From: Ructibacterium sp965146665
GTDB taxonomy: Bacteria; Bacillota; Clostridia; Monoglobales; Monoglobaceae
Direction: 5' to 3'
Assembly: GCA_965146665.1 (NCBI GenBank)
Contig: CBCTHE010000007.1
Coordinates: forward strand, 118,451-182,450
Length of the DNA: 64,000 nt
The translations under genes and the position numbers were made by a program. The notes beneath the pieces were generated by a model that did not search any database, had not been told where the DNA came from, and saw nothing but the letters and a program-made list of their open reading frames with translations. Shown here one piece after another: positions 17,577 through 25,445 of the stretch (positions within the stretch are counted from its first letter, which is position 1; each line of letters begins with the position of its first letter).

Positions 17577-18449
17577 TTGCATAGACCAAAAATCGTATGC
17601 GTGGTGGGGCCCACGGCCTCCGGAAAGACGGATTATGCCATTGACCTTGCGCTCTCGCGCGGCGGTGAGGTGGTTTCCTGCGATTCCATGCAGATCTACC
17701 GGTATATGGACATTGGCACGGCCAAGCCGCCGCGGGAGGATATGCGGGGCGTACCCCATCATATGCTGGACTTTGTGGAGCCCGGGACGGACTACAGCGT
17801 CGCGGATTTTGTCCGGGACGCCAGGGCGTGTATCGCGGACATTCTGGCCCGGGGGCGGCTTCCGGTGCTCTGCGGCGGAACCGGGCTCTATGTGGACAGT
17901 ATCATCAACCAGATTGAATTCGCGGAGGAAAAGCGGGACGACGCCCTGCGCCGGGAATTGAAGGAGCTGGCCGGACGGGAGGGCCCGGCGGCGGTTCACG
18001 CCCTTCTGCGGGCGGAGGATCCGGCGGCGGCGGAGGCCATACATCCCAACAATGTGAAGCGGGTGATCCGCGCGCTGGAGATCATCCGGACCACCGGCCT
18101 GACCAAGGCGGAGGCGGACCGGCGGGCCAGAAAGGAACCGGTCTATGACGCGGCGCTCTTTGGCATGGCGATGGAGCGGGAGCGCCTGTACCGGCGGATT
18201 GATCTGCGGGTGGACCGGATGATGGAGCAGGGGCTTCTGGAGGAGGTGCGCCGTCTGCTGGACATGGGTGTGCCGCGGCAGTCCACCGCCATGCAGGCCA
18301 TTGGGTATAAGGAGCTGGTTCTGTATCTGGACGGCGGATGTTCTCTGGAGGAGGCGGTGGAAACGGTGAAACGGGAATCCCGGCGCTATGCAAAACGCCA
18401 GATGACCTGGTTCCGCCGGAATCCGGAGATCCAATGGATTCCAAGATAA
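17577..18449 (+). CDS. miaA: tRNA dimethylallyltransferase MiaA
   Basis: MiaA transfers a dimethylallyl group to A37 of tRNAs, making the i6A that MiaB then thiomethylates. The 290-residue protein starts HRPKIVCVVGPTASGKT with the P-loop at about residue 10, followed by the family motifs SCDSMQIYRYMDIGTAKP, GVPHHMLD and LCGGTGLYVDS, and RYAKRQMTWFRR near the end. There is no ATG at the right place: I chose the TTG at 17577, nine bases after AAGGAGG, because the frame's earlier ATG lies inside mutL. The 100 bases between mutL and this start hold a GC-rich inverted repeat but no T-run. Confidence 0.94.
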   Translation: MHRPKIVCVVGPTASGKTDYAIDLALSRGGEVVSCDSMQIYRYMDIGTAKPPREDMRGVPHHMLDFVEPGTDYSVADFVRDARACIADILARGRLPVLCGGTGLYVDSIINQIEFAEEKRDDALRRELKELAGREGPAAVHALLRAEDPAAAEAIHPNNVKRVIRALEIIRTTGLTKAEADRRARKEPVYDAALFGMAMERERLYRRIDLRVDRMMEQGLLEEVRRLLDMGVPRQSTAMQAIGYKELVLYLDGGCSLEEAVETVKRESRRYAKRQMTWFRRNPEIQWIPR

Positions 18450-18530
18450 ATCAAAATGAAATTTTCCGCAAAGCAGAGTTTTTCAACACACTCAAATACC
18501 GGTAAATCGGTATTTATATAAAATATAATG

Positions 18531-18559
18531 TTGACTTAAAGTGCGTTTGGAGGTATTTT
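18531..18559 (+). promoter_or_regulatory. Promoter-like sequence upstream of the agr-type locus
   Basis: TTGACT and TATTTT are separated by 17 bases. It is about 300 bases before the response regulator gene, and it follows a small hairpin (ATACCG/CGGTAT, 18497-18514) that could end the miaA transcript. The rest of 18450-18857 shows no gene; a 24-codon frame starting at 18565 begins too close to the expected transcription start to be credible. Confidence 0.45.
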
Positions 18560-18857
18560 TAAGGATGGATATTTGGGAATCAGGTCCGGCACGCGGGCTG
18601 GCATTCCTGTCAGTTTTCCCGTTATTTCGTGATCTATAATTTTTCCCAAAGATAAGTGATATTGTTGAAGGAATCCGGCCAATGCGGACAGCGTCCAGTG
18701 TTTTGCCGGGATATATTGAGGCCTTTGCCTTGCTCTTGCAAAAGGGCGAGACTGCGAAAAAATACGTTTATGTGAAGTAAAATGCGTGCGGGCAAAGGCG
18801 GAAAAAAGTGATTATTTTAAATTTGGGGTTGTAATAAATTCCTAGGAGGAGTATGGT

Positions 18858-19574
18858 ATGAGGATAGCACTATGCGATGACAGCAGACAATATTTGTCGG
18901 TGTTGGAGTCATATGCCGACAGAATCACACAGGTCAAGATTGAATGTGATGTGTTTGAAAGCGGCGAAGAGCTGGTGAAGATGTTCGAGAGACACGGCTC
19001 GCTCTATGACGCGGTTTTTCTGGACATGGAGATGGGCGGGATGAACGGTCTGGATACGGCCAACATGATCCGCAGCAAGGACCGCTATGCGGTGATCTTC
19101 TTTGTTACCAGCCATAAGAAGTATATGCAGGAGAGCTTCGCGTGCGGGCCGCTGCGCTTCCTGCTCAAGCCCGTGTCGTTTGAAGAATTTCAGGACGCCG
19201 TCCGTCTGGCGTGCAAACGGCTGGATGAGGAGAGAAAGACTTTTGTTTTCATTGAAAACAGAGCTACGGTCCGGCTGTTCTGCGAGGATATTTTGTATTT
19301 TGAAAGCGCTGGCCACTTAATGAAAATACATACCAGAAACGATAAGGTATACCAGACCTACAAAACCATGGCGGAGGTGATGGAAAAGCTGGATCCGGAT
19401 GTGTTTGCCCTGTGCTATAAATCCATTATTGTAAATATGGGACATATCAAAAAGATTGGCGAGCGGGATATGGAAATGGACTGCGGCAATGAGAAGATTC
19501 CGGTGAGCAGAACCTATAAAAACGCAATGGTTGACAAGTATATGAAATTGATGGAAAGGAAGTACTGGCTGTGA
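18858..19574 (+). CDS. LytTR-family response regulator (AgrA-like)
   Basis: This 238-residue protein joins a receiver domain (acidic pair D7/D8, phospho-acceptor D56 in VFLDMEMGG, lysine in FLLKPV) to a LytTR DNA-binding domain from about residue 130 (RATVRLFCEDILYFES and IPVSRTYKN). It is the response regulator of the adjacent kinase and is the AgrA counterpart of a peptide quorum-sensing circuit. AGGAGG precedes the ATG; a second ATG lies six bases earlier. Its stop overlaps the kinase start (GTGA), so the pair is translationally coupled. Confidence 0.92.
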   Translation: MRIALCDDSRQYLSVLESYADRITQVKIECDVFESGEELVKMFERHGSLYDAVFLDMEMGGMNGLDTANMIRSKDRYAVIFFVTSHKKYMQESFACGPLRFLLKPVSFEEFQDAVRLACKRLDEERKTFVFIENRATVRLFCEDILYFESAGHLMKIHTRNDKVYQTYKTMAEVMEKLDPDVFALCYKSIIVNMGHIKKIGERDMEMDCGNEKIPVSRTYKNAMVDKYMKLMERKYWL

Positions 19575-20857
19575 GTATTTATTCTGTGGTCAGCGTGCTG
19601 ACCGGACTCTTTGAGTCCATTGTGGTGTTTATGCTGTTTGATACCTATTTGGAGCGGAGAAGTTTTCCGAAGTGGGTTTATTGGGCTGGCATAGTTGCGT
19701 TGACTGTTATGATCAATATAAGCAACGCATTGTTTGATTCCAGTATTTTCAATTTGCTTGGAATGACGGTTTTATTCTTTTTTGCATCAATGCTCTATAA
19801 AAGAAATATAAAAACACAAATCATACTGGCAGTATTCAACTTCCTTTTAATTGCGGTTATTGAGGTAGTGGTATTGTTCTTTATGATGACAGTAAAGGAT
19901 GTTTCTGCGCAGGAGATAACTAACAATGAGGATTTGTGTCTGCTTGGAATCGTTCTTTCAAAGGCTATGTTGTTTGTGGTAGCAAAATTGATTTGTATGC
20001 GTGGGAAAAAGAATCTTGAAAATGTGAAAGGATCATATTGGGTTTTATTTATCTCTATTGTATCCACAGTTTTGCTGGCGGTTTTCCTTTTGTTTACACT
20101 GCAAGATTCTGTCACCGTTCCCTATTTGCATACCGGCTCAATTCTCTGCTCCATTGGATTGCTTTACTGTATGTTTCTGGTTTTGTACCTCTATGAGCAT
20201 GTGGCAAAGCAGACCGAGGAGTTACACAAAAAGCGTATGCTGGAACAGCAGCTCAATGCACAGATGAAGCATATGGATGAGATGATGGTGGCGCAAAAGG
20301 AGATCCGCAGCGTCCGGCATGACCTGAAAAACCATATGATCGCCTTGAAATCCTGTTTCGAGACGGGAAAGTGTGACCAGGGGATTGCCTATATCCAAAA
20401 TCTGGAGAACCAGATCACCCAGCAGGGTTCCGGCGGCTTTGATACCGGAAATATGATACTGGACGCGATTCTCTTCTCCAAAAAGAGCTCCGCGCTGGAT
20501 AAGAAAATCCGGTTTGAAAGCACAATTCAGATTCCGGAGGACCTCAACTTGGATCCCATGGATATCTGCGTCCTGCTCGGCAACGCGCTGGACAATGCCA
20601 TTGAAGCCTGTGAAAAGGTCGAGGATCCCTATATCCGGATATCCCTGATCTATGAGAAGGATTCCCTGCTCTGCAGGATTATCAATCCGGCGCCGGCCAA
20701 AGTCCACGCTTCCCTGCGCACCACCAAGGCGGATCCTGTGAATCATGGAATCGGCCTGCACAATATCCAGCAGACCTTGGAGAAATATAAGCACATCTTC
20801 CGCGCGGGGCGGGATCATCATGAATTTGTGTTCTCATTTGTTATTTTCGGGATTTAA
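19571..20857 (+). CDS. GHKL sensor histidine kinase (AgrC-like)
   Basis: A 428-residue kinase with five to six membrane helices in the first 210 residues, a coiled linker, and a C-terminal HPK10-type kinase core. The likely phospho-histidine is H250 in SVRHDLKNHM; the N-box is LLGNALDNAIEACEK near residue 335, and NHGIGLHNI is the G-box. This is the AgrC layout: peptide sensing by the membrane part. It starts with GTG overlapping the regulator stop. The first half of the gene (19.6-20.2 kb) is clearly more A+T-rich than the kinase half, as is common for fast-evolving agr sensor domains. Confidence 0.92.
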   Translation: MSIYSVVSVLTGLFESIVVFMLFDTYLERRSFPKWVYWAGIVALTVMINISNALFDSSIFNLLGMTVLFFFASMLYKRNIKTQIILAVFNFLLIAVIEVVVLFFMMTVKDVSAQEITNNEDLCLLGIVLSKAMLFVVAKLICMRGKKNLENVKGSYWVLFISIVSTVLLAVFLLFTLQDSVTVPYLHTGSILCSIGLLYCMFLVLYLYEHVAKQTEELHKKRMLEQQLNAQMKHMDEMMVAQKEIRSVRHDLKNHMIALKSCFETGKCDQGIAYIQNLENQITQQGSGGFDTGNMILDAILFSKKSSALDKKIRFESTIQIPEDLNLDPMDICVLLGNALDNAIEACEKVEDPYIRISLIYEKDSLLCRIINPAPAKVHASLRTTKADPVNHGIGLHNIQQTLEKYKHIFRAGRDHHEFVFSFVIFGI

Positions 20858-20865
20858 CAAATTAC

Positions 20866-20895
20866 AAAGTTCGTCATTTTGTGACGGACTTTTTC
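20866..20895 (+). terminator. Terminator after the agrA/agrC-like pair
   Basis: AAAGTTCGTCA and TGACGGACTTT form a hairpin with a short loop followed by TTTTTCTTTT. It separates the regulator/kinase transcript from the peptide-production transcript. Confidence 0.8.
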
Positions 20896-20963
20896 TTTTA
20901 TCGACAAAATTTGCTATTATTTTTCATGTCATGCGTAAAAATTGCCGTTTCGTGAAGAAACCA

Positions 20964-20992
20964 TAATTTTCTAAGGAAATATATGCTATACT
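20964..20992 (+). promoter_or_regulatory. Promoter of the agrB-agrD transcript
   Basis: A good -10 (TATACT, 20987-20992) has only TAATTT at the -35 position, 17 bases away. A weak -35 is what an activator-dependent promoter would show, which would suit control by the adjacent LytTR regulator. I could not identify a clean LytTR direct repeat by eye in 20900-20965. Confidence 0.5.
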
Positions 20993-21021
20993 CTCTTTGC
21001 AGTTGAAGGGAGGGAGTTCTC

Positions 21022-21645
21022 ATAGAACGGATTGCACGGAGTATCACACTTTTGCTGCAGGAAAACCATGTGATCAAGGATGAGGATGCCGCATGCTGCA
21101 GATATGGTTTGGAGCTGTTCCTGTCAACATGCGGAGAGATCGCGGCCATTTTGGTGCTGTCGGTTTTCACCCGTAATTTTTTACAGACGGTATGCTTCTT
21201 TCTGGCCTTTGTTCCGCTTCGGATCTTTGCGGGCGGCTATCATGCGGACACACCGCTTCGGTGCTTTGGAATTCTGGTTGCCGCGTTTGCGGCCCTGACC
21301 CTTATGCTCTGTTTTCTGCCCGCTGTCTGGTATACGCCGGTTATCACAGGGGCTGTGCTGTTTACAGCGGTCATGGTTCTGGCGTTCGCGCCGGTCCATC
21401 ACGCGAATAAGGGATACGGGGAGTCAGAGCGGCGGCAATACCGCCGGACAAGCATCCTGATTTGCGCGGTGCAGAGCGCTGCCGTGATTGCGGCCCTTCT
21501 GCTCATACACGAGGCCAGTCAATGGCTTCTGGCATTTTCCATGGGACAATTAGCGGTCTCCCTCTCCATGGGAGCCGCTAATATAAAAGCTTTTATAAAA
21601 GGGAAGGAGTTGAATAAAGATGAAAAAGTTTCTGAACAATGCTAA
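21022..21645 (+). CDS. agrB: AgrB-like peptide-processing membrane protease
   Basis: AgrB cleaves the AgrD precursor and forms its thiolactone ring. The frame has the conserved DEDAACCRYGLELF region, several hydrophobic helices and the catalytic pair in GGYHADTPLRCF, where His and Cys are seven residues apart as in Staphylococcus aureus AgrB (H77/C84). There is no ATG at the N-terminus. The strong AGGGAGGGAG at 21007-21016 points to an ATA codon at 21022, which would give a normal N-terminal helix (ERIARSITLLL). A TTG at 21052, with GGAG ten bases before it, is the conventional alternative and would shorten the protein by ten residues. It overlaps agrD by 26 bases. Confidence 0.87.
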   Translation: MERIARSITLLLQENHVIKDEDAACCRYGLELFLSTCGEIAAILVLSVFTRNFLQTVCFFLAFVPLRIFAGGYHADTPLRCFGILVAAFAALTLMLCFLPAVWYTPVITGAVLFTAVMVLAFAPVHHANKGYGESERRQYRRTSILICAVQSAAVIAALLLIHEASQWLLAFSMGQLAVSLSMGAANIKAFIKGKELNKDEKVSEQC

Positions 21646-21832
21646 GAACTTTGTGGCAAAGCACGGCGGTGTCATCGCTTGCTGCGCATTCGCTTTCGTG
21701 ACCATTGCTGCAAATTCTCCTTGCGCTTTGCCGTTCTATGAACCGGAAGAGCCGCAGGGCCTGAACGCTTATAAAAAAATAAGCATTCACACCATATCCC
21801 TAAAACATACAGTGACTCCGGCGGCGGTCTGA
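21620..21832 (+). CDS. agrD: AgrD-like cyclic autoinducer peptide precursor
   Basis: The 70-residue product has the three AgrD parts: an amphipathic leader (MKKFLNNAKNFVAKHGG), a hydrophobic stretch (VIACCAFAFVTIAANS) and a core NSPCALPF followed by the acidic tail YEPEEPQGL. The tail matches clostridial AgrD, for example CLWFT followed by HQPEEP in Clostridium perfringens. By that alignment the mature signal is a thiolactone closing C35 to F39, ring CALPF. The peptide continues about 20 residues beyond the usual end, to residue 70. AAGGAG stands nine bases before the ATG, which lies inside the end of agrB. Confidence 0.9.
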   Translation: MKKFLNNAKNFVAKHGGVIACCAFAFVTIAANSPCALPFYEPEEPQGLNAYKKISIHTISLKHTVTPAAV

Positions 21833-21849
21833 TACCCCAACCGCCGGAG
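21816..21849 (+). promoter_or_regulatory. GC-rich hairpin at the end of agrD
   Basis: CTCCGGCGG (21816-21824) pairs with CCGCCGGAG (21841-21849) across the agrD stop codon. There is no T-run directly after it, so it is more likely a 3' stabiliser than a terminator. Confidence 0.55.
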
Positions 21850-21882
21850 GCCGCTGGATGTTATATCCTCTGGCAGCACCGG

Positions 21883-21979
21883 GGAGTTCGACAAGGAAAA
21901 CCATTTTTAATCTTTTTTCATTTTATTTTTATTCCTTACTTTTTATAAGTCTCGAACTCCATGGTCCATGGAGTTTTTT
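21883..21979 (+). terminator. agrD terminator with a possible competing hairpin
   Basis: AACTCCATGG (21955-21964) and CCATGGAGTT (21966-21975) form a perfect inverted repeat ending in TTTTTT, a good terminator. Its 5' arm also lies in TCGAACTCC (21952-21960), which is complementary to GGAGTTCGA at 21883-21891. The two pairings exclude each other, so the stretch has the layout of an attenuator between agrD and the XRE gene. Confidence 0.7.
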
Positions 21980-22012
21980 GCTTTAAAAGCGGGATAAAAA
22001 GGAGGAGAGAAT

Positions 22013-22405
22013 ATGACATTACAGCAGAATAAAAATCTACTCGCGGGAAATATCAGAGAACTGATGCACAGCAACAGGGTTTCAATGGATAACCTCTCTG
22101 AGGGATGCGGCGTCTCCCGTTCCACGCTGGCCAATATACTGGCCGGACAGGCCAATGTCCGGTATGACACCCTTTATAAGATCGCGGAGTTCTTTGGCGT
22201 GCCTTTGCATGAACTCATTGCCCCAGTCCCAATCCTGTCCTTCCCACAGGAGGAAGCAAACGGACAGTCGGGCGCGGTCAGACAGCTCGCCGCCGCGCTT
22301 TTGCAGGAGATTGAGCGGCTTCGGGGCATAAAGAACCATCGCGGAAAGGAAAGAAAAGAGTACAAGAATGAACCGGGCTTCCGGTCTGTGATACAGGAGG
22401 TTTGA
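22013..22405 (+). CDS. XRE-family helix-turn-helix regulator
   Basis: A 130-residue protein with an N-terminal Cro/C1-type HTH (about residues 10-65): NIRELMHSNRVSMDNLSEGC, then GVSRSTLANILAGQANVRYD and TLYKIAEFFGVPLHELI. The remaining 60 residues are basic and probably disordered, with no recognised ligand domain. AAGGAGGAGAG stands before the ATG. It directly follows the agr-type locus behind a candidate attenuator, so it may respond to or modulate that circuit, but this is inference from position only. Confidence 0.85.
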   Translation: MTLQQNKNLLAGNIRELMHSNRVSMDNLSEGCGVSRSTLANILAGQANVRYDTLYKIAEFFGVPLHELIAPVPILSFPQEEANGQSGAVRQLAAALLQEIERLRGIKNHRGKERKEYKNEPGFRSVIQEV

Positions 22406-22443
22406 AGAAAGATCCATGAAAGCAGTGCAAGAAGAGCAAGAGT

Positions 22444-22480
22444 AAGGCCCTCTGTGAGACAGAACAGGGGGCCTTTTTTT
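22444..22480 (+). terminator. Terminator after the XRE gene
   Basis: AAGGCCC-TCTGT and AGAACAGG-GGGCCTT form a strong hairpin ending in a run of seven T. Confidence 0.9.
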
Positions 22481-22660
22481 GCGTGGCCGGCGGCGTGGAC
22501 CCAAGCGGTCTGCGCGGCGGATTTTTCACGCCGCGCCCCGAAAGCCGCCCAATCATTTTGGGGCTGAACGGCGGAAAATTGACAAGCGCCGGCGGAATAT
22601 GGTATACTGTACCGGATATTGTGCAAAGATACTGCAATCGGAAAGAGAGGAGTTCTGCGT

Positions 22661-24484
22661 ATGCGATGCCGAAACTGCCTTCTGGCCGGGCTGATTGCCT
22701 GTATGCTCCTGGCTGTCACAGGAGGCTGTTCTTTTGGATTTGAAAATACGAAGGTCTGTCCCACCGATGTGCTGGCGCGGCTGGATGGTATGCCCATTCA
22801 ATGCTATAATCTGGGCGGGCGGACCGCTGTGGTGCTGGACGAGATTGAACGGTACGGATTTACAAAAAACTGGGATGAAGAGAAGAATACCATAGAGATC
22901 AAGGTGGCTGCGCGGCCGGAGAAACCGGATTTGCCCGAGGTGACAAGGGGCAGCGGCACAGACGGCAAAAAGCTGGGCAGTTTTGCCGCAGCCGCGGAAA
23001 CCGTGCGGATCAACGGCGTCAAAATACCGGGATACCGGTTCGGCGAAAGCCTCTGCGCCATGGTGGAGGATCTGGGCTCCCTGCCGGATGCCTATAATCA
23101 GGAGTGCGGCTATTCTGACTACTGTATGAAGACGGTCTGGAACCAGGCGGAGCGCACTGTGGATCTGGAGGTTTTCCGGTTCCCGCAGGTTCCATGGGAG
23201 GAGAGCTATGCGGAGAAAGAGGCCATGGTCATGGAGGCCGAGCTGGAGCTCTATACCAAGGCGCCGCCGGAGGAGGCCCTGTACTACGGCGCGGCGCTGG
23301 AGCCAAGGGCCGGGACCTACGCGGGCATTACGGCGGACAGCAACGGTCAGGCCGACGGCACGGGAAGGCTTTTTGACCATGGCTTTGCGGTGTATTCCAA
23401 CTATGTGGAGTTTGACGAAGGACAGGATTTTCTCTGGAAGCCGGGCAGTCAGATTCTGCCGGGGGCGGACAGCCTCTGTCTGATGCCATGGAACACCATG
23501 GACGCAACGCTGGTCTTTGAAAATGAGGAATATATACGCCGGACGCTGGACAATCTCGCCGCCTATCACAAGCCGGTGATTGTCCGGTTCGGCGGTGAAA
23601 TGAACATTGACACCCGGGGCGATTCCCCGGTGGCCTTTGTCAAGGCATACCGGAAGATCGCGGACATTGTCCACACCTATCCGGGGTTTGCCACCATGTG
23701 GTCGCCCAATGATATGAGCGCGCTGGACCGGCCCATGTCCCTGTACTATCCCGGCGATTCCTATGTGGACTGGATCGGGGTTTCCAGCTTTATCAAGCGG
23801 GACTTTATGGGAAATCCCGACACGGAAAAGGGAAACGCCGTGGTGTTTATGACCGGGGACTATGCCTGGCACACCAACAGTCTCAAGCCGGTGATTCGCT
23901 TCATGGAGGAGAACAACATCCAAAAGCCCCTTGCCATCAGCGAGGGGGCCATCAGCAGCCGGCTCAACTATGCGGACGGGGATGATCTCTTTGCGTGGGG
24001 CGAGCCGAGACTGCGGGCCATGTACTGGAATGTGGCCATGCGCTATCCGCAGGTGAAGATGATAACCTATTTCAGCAGTCCCAACGCCATAGAGGACATG
24101 AGCTACAATCTGGCGCTGGAACCCGATTTTGTGGCGGAAATTGAGGAGGCGCTCCAGAACGGGCCGTTTCTGCTGAACTACAGCAGTCAGCAGTCGGACT
24201 ATGTTTTCGCGGCGCTGTCCGGGCGGGCGGCCCCGGCGGCGCAGGTGCCGGTCTATGCCTATGCCTATTTGCCGGAGGACGTGCCGGAAAGCGCGGTATA
24301 TCAGGTGGATGGACAGGCATGGGGCGCGGCGGCGGAGATTCCGTTCGCGTGGACGGCGGATCTGTCCGGACTTGAGGACGGCGCCCATACGCTGACCGTT
24401 GTGGTGCAGGGGGCGAAGTCGTCGCTGGAAAAAAGCCTTGCCTTTGAAAAACAGGGCGGCACGGTGCGCTTTGCCGCGCAATAG
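22661..24484 (+). CDS. Lipoprotein with GH26-like (beta-mannanase fold) domain
   Basis: A 607-residue predicted lipoprotein: a membrane signal followed by a lipobox with C23 (LAVTGGC). Residues about 35-75 resemble a copper-amine-oxidase-type stalk repeat (NLGGRTAVVLDEIERYGF, then NTIEIKVA). The central part, about 200-500, has the GH26 barrel pattern: PVIVRFGGEMN where GH26 has its acid/base R-x-x-H-E-M-N, then MWSPND, YPGDSYVDWIGVSSF, and LAISEGAIS at the nucleophile position. The histidine before the first glutamate is replaced by glycine, so activity is uncertain. The start at 22661 follows AAGAGAGGAG. It may process or bind mannan-type polysaccharide at the cell surface. Confidence 0.78.
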   Translation: MRCRNCLLAGLIACMLLAVTGGCSFGFENTKVCPTDVLARLDGMPIQCYNLGGRTAVVLDEIERYGFTKNWDEEKNTIEIKVAARPEKPDLPEVTRGSGTDGKKLGSFAAAAETVRINGVKIPGYRFGESLCAMVEDLGSLPDAYNQECGYSDYCMKTVWNQAERTVDLEVFRFPQVPWEESYAEKEAMVMEAELELYTKAPPEEALYYGAALEPRAGTYAGITADSNGQADGTGRLFDHGFAVYSNYVEFDEGQDFLWKPGSQILPGADSLCLMPWNTMDATLVFENEEYIRRTLDNLAAYHKPVIVRFGGEMNIDTRGDSPVAFVKAYRKIADIVHTYPGFATMWSPNDMSALDRPMSLYYPGDSYVDWIGVSSFIKRDFMGNPDTEKGNAVVFMTGDYAWHTNSLKPVIRFMEENNIQKPLAISEGAISSRLNYADGDDLFAWGEPRLRAMYWNVAMRYPQVKMITYFSSPNAIEDMSYNLALEPDFVAEIEEALQNGPFLLNYSSQQSDYVFAALSGRAAPAAQVPVYAYAYLPEDVPESAVYQVDGQAWGAAAEIPFAWTADLSGLEDGAHTLTVVVQGAKSSLEKSLAFEKQGGTVRFAAQ

Positions 24485-24603
24485 AGAAGTTCCGGCCCCG
24501 CGGCGTCTGCCGCGGGGCTGTTCCTCTGTACGGAACGCCGAAAACCCCTGTGGAATCCGTATGAAATTTTTACAGACTGTTAAAACTTTTTTTACAAAAT
24601 CCC

Positions 24604-24632
24604 TGTACAAATAAAAATCCTTGTGTTATAAT
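24604..24632 (+). promoter_or_regulatory. Promoter of the rex transcript
   Basis: TGTACA and TATAAT are separated by 17 bases. CCTTGT at 24619 and ACAAGG at 24648 form an inverted repeat spanning the -10, where a repressor could sit; the spacing does not match the usual Rex operator. Confidence 0.7.
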
Positions 24633-24638
24633 TTCGTT

Positions 24639-24784
24639 AGTAATTTAACAAGGCTGGAACCGAATCAGGACGATGCGCCAAAAGTGCAAGGGCTGAACAA
24701 TGGGGATTTTACAAATGCAGTCCGTATGGCTTCGGCGCTCTGACGGGCAGGCAGCCGGAAACCCCGGCGCAAGGAGCGAGTATA
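24639..24784 (+). ncRNA. Structured 5' leader of rex (unidentified)
   Basis: The leader is about 145 bases. GCGCC at 24675 can pair with GGCGC at about 24736, enclosing an A-rich internal part, and GCCGG/CCGGC form a second hairpin just before the ribosome binding site AAGGAG. I do not recognise a known riboswitch class in it. It may only be an ordinary leader. Confidence 0.3.
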
Positions 24785-25435
24785 ATGGAGAAGAAGGTGT
24801 CGGCATCGGTCATCAACCGTTTGCCGCGGTATTATCGGTATTTGACGGACTTGCTGAGCAGCGGCATCGAACGGATTTCTTCAAAGGAACTCAGCGAGCG
24901 GATGAACGTGACCGCCTCACAGATCCGGCAGGATCTGAACTGCTTCGGCGGTTTTGGACAGCAGGGCTATGGCTACAATGTCAAGTCCCTGCAGAGCGAG
25001 ATCGCAAAGATCCTGGGGCTGGACCGGGGCTACACCGCGGTGCTGGTGGGCGCGGGAAACATGGGCCGGACCTTTGCCATCAATACGAAATTTGAATCCA
25101 GAGGCTTTAAGCTGATTGGAATTTTTGACTCGGACCCGAACAAGATCGGTACCACGCTCACGGGACATACCATCATGGACTACAAGGAGATCAAACGCTT
25201 CATTGAAGCCCGTCATCCCGAAATGGCCATTCTGGCGGTGCCAAAGCAGGCCATGCACGCGGTGGCGGAGGAGCTGATCAGCTATGGAATCCGGGCGTTT
25301 TTGAATTTTTCTTATACAGAGCTTTCCGCCGCCGAGGATATTGCGGTGGAAAATGTCCATCTGAGCGACAGCCTGATGCGGCTGTCCTACAAACTGCTGG
25401 AGCACGACCAGACGGCCCTGCAGACGGAAGATTGA
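24785..25435 (+). CDS. rex: Redox-sensing transcriptional repressor Rex
   Basis: Rex represses fermentation and respiration genes when NADH is low. The 216-residue protein has the N-terminal winged helix (VINRLPRYYRYL, SKELSERMNVTASQIRQDL, FGGFGQQGYGY) and a C-terminal Rossmann domain with the NAD(H)-binding loop VLVGAGNMGRTF, the acidic strand IGIFDSDPNKIG, and the swapped C-terminal helix. All family motifs are present. GGAGCGAG stands before the ATG. It leads a compact group with a P-loop/Asp23-like gene, a DNA glycosylase and a zinc-ribbon gene, spaced 10 bases or overlapping. Confidence 0.97.
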   Translation: MEKKVSASVINRLPRYYRYLTDLLSSGIERISSKELSERMNVTASQIRQDLNCFGGFGQQGYGYNVKSLQSEIAKILGLDRGYTAVLVGAGNMGRTFAINTKFESRGFKLIGIFDSDPNKIGTTLTGHTIMDYKEIKRFIEARHPEMAILAVPKQAMHAVAEELISYGIRAFLNFSYTELSAAEDIAVENVHLSDSLMRLSYKLLEHDQTALQTED

Positions 25436-25445
25436 GGGATAAATC

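Noticed and set aside
18565..18639. A 24-codon small gene upstream of the agr-type locus
   Set aside because: Its ATG lies within a few bases of the expected transcription start and its binding site would not be transcribed.
21880..21960. A tRNA-like sequence (GAGTTCGAC, then TCGAACTCC)
   Set aside because: There is no acceptor stem, D-arm or anticodon arm around it; the two pieces are better explained as arms of competing hairpins.
22553..24610. A 685-codon open frame antisense to the GH26-like lipoprotein gene
   Set aside because: It mirrors the codon pattern of the sense gene, has no ribosome binding site and shows no recognisable domain; long antisense frames are common in G+C-rich genes.
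24619..24653. A Rex operator at the rex promoter
   Set aside because: The CCTTGT/ACAAGG arms are too far apart and do not match the compact TTGTTAA-n4-TTAACAA form, so I list it only as an unexplained inverted repeat.
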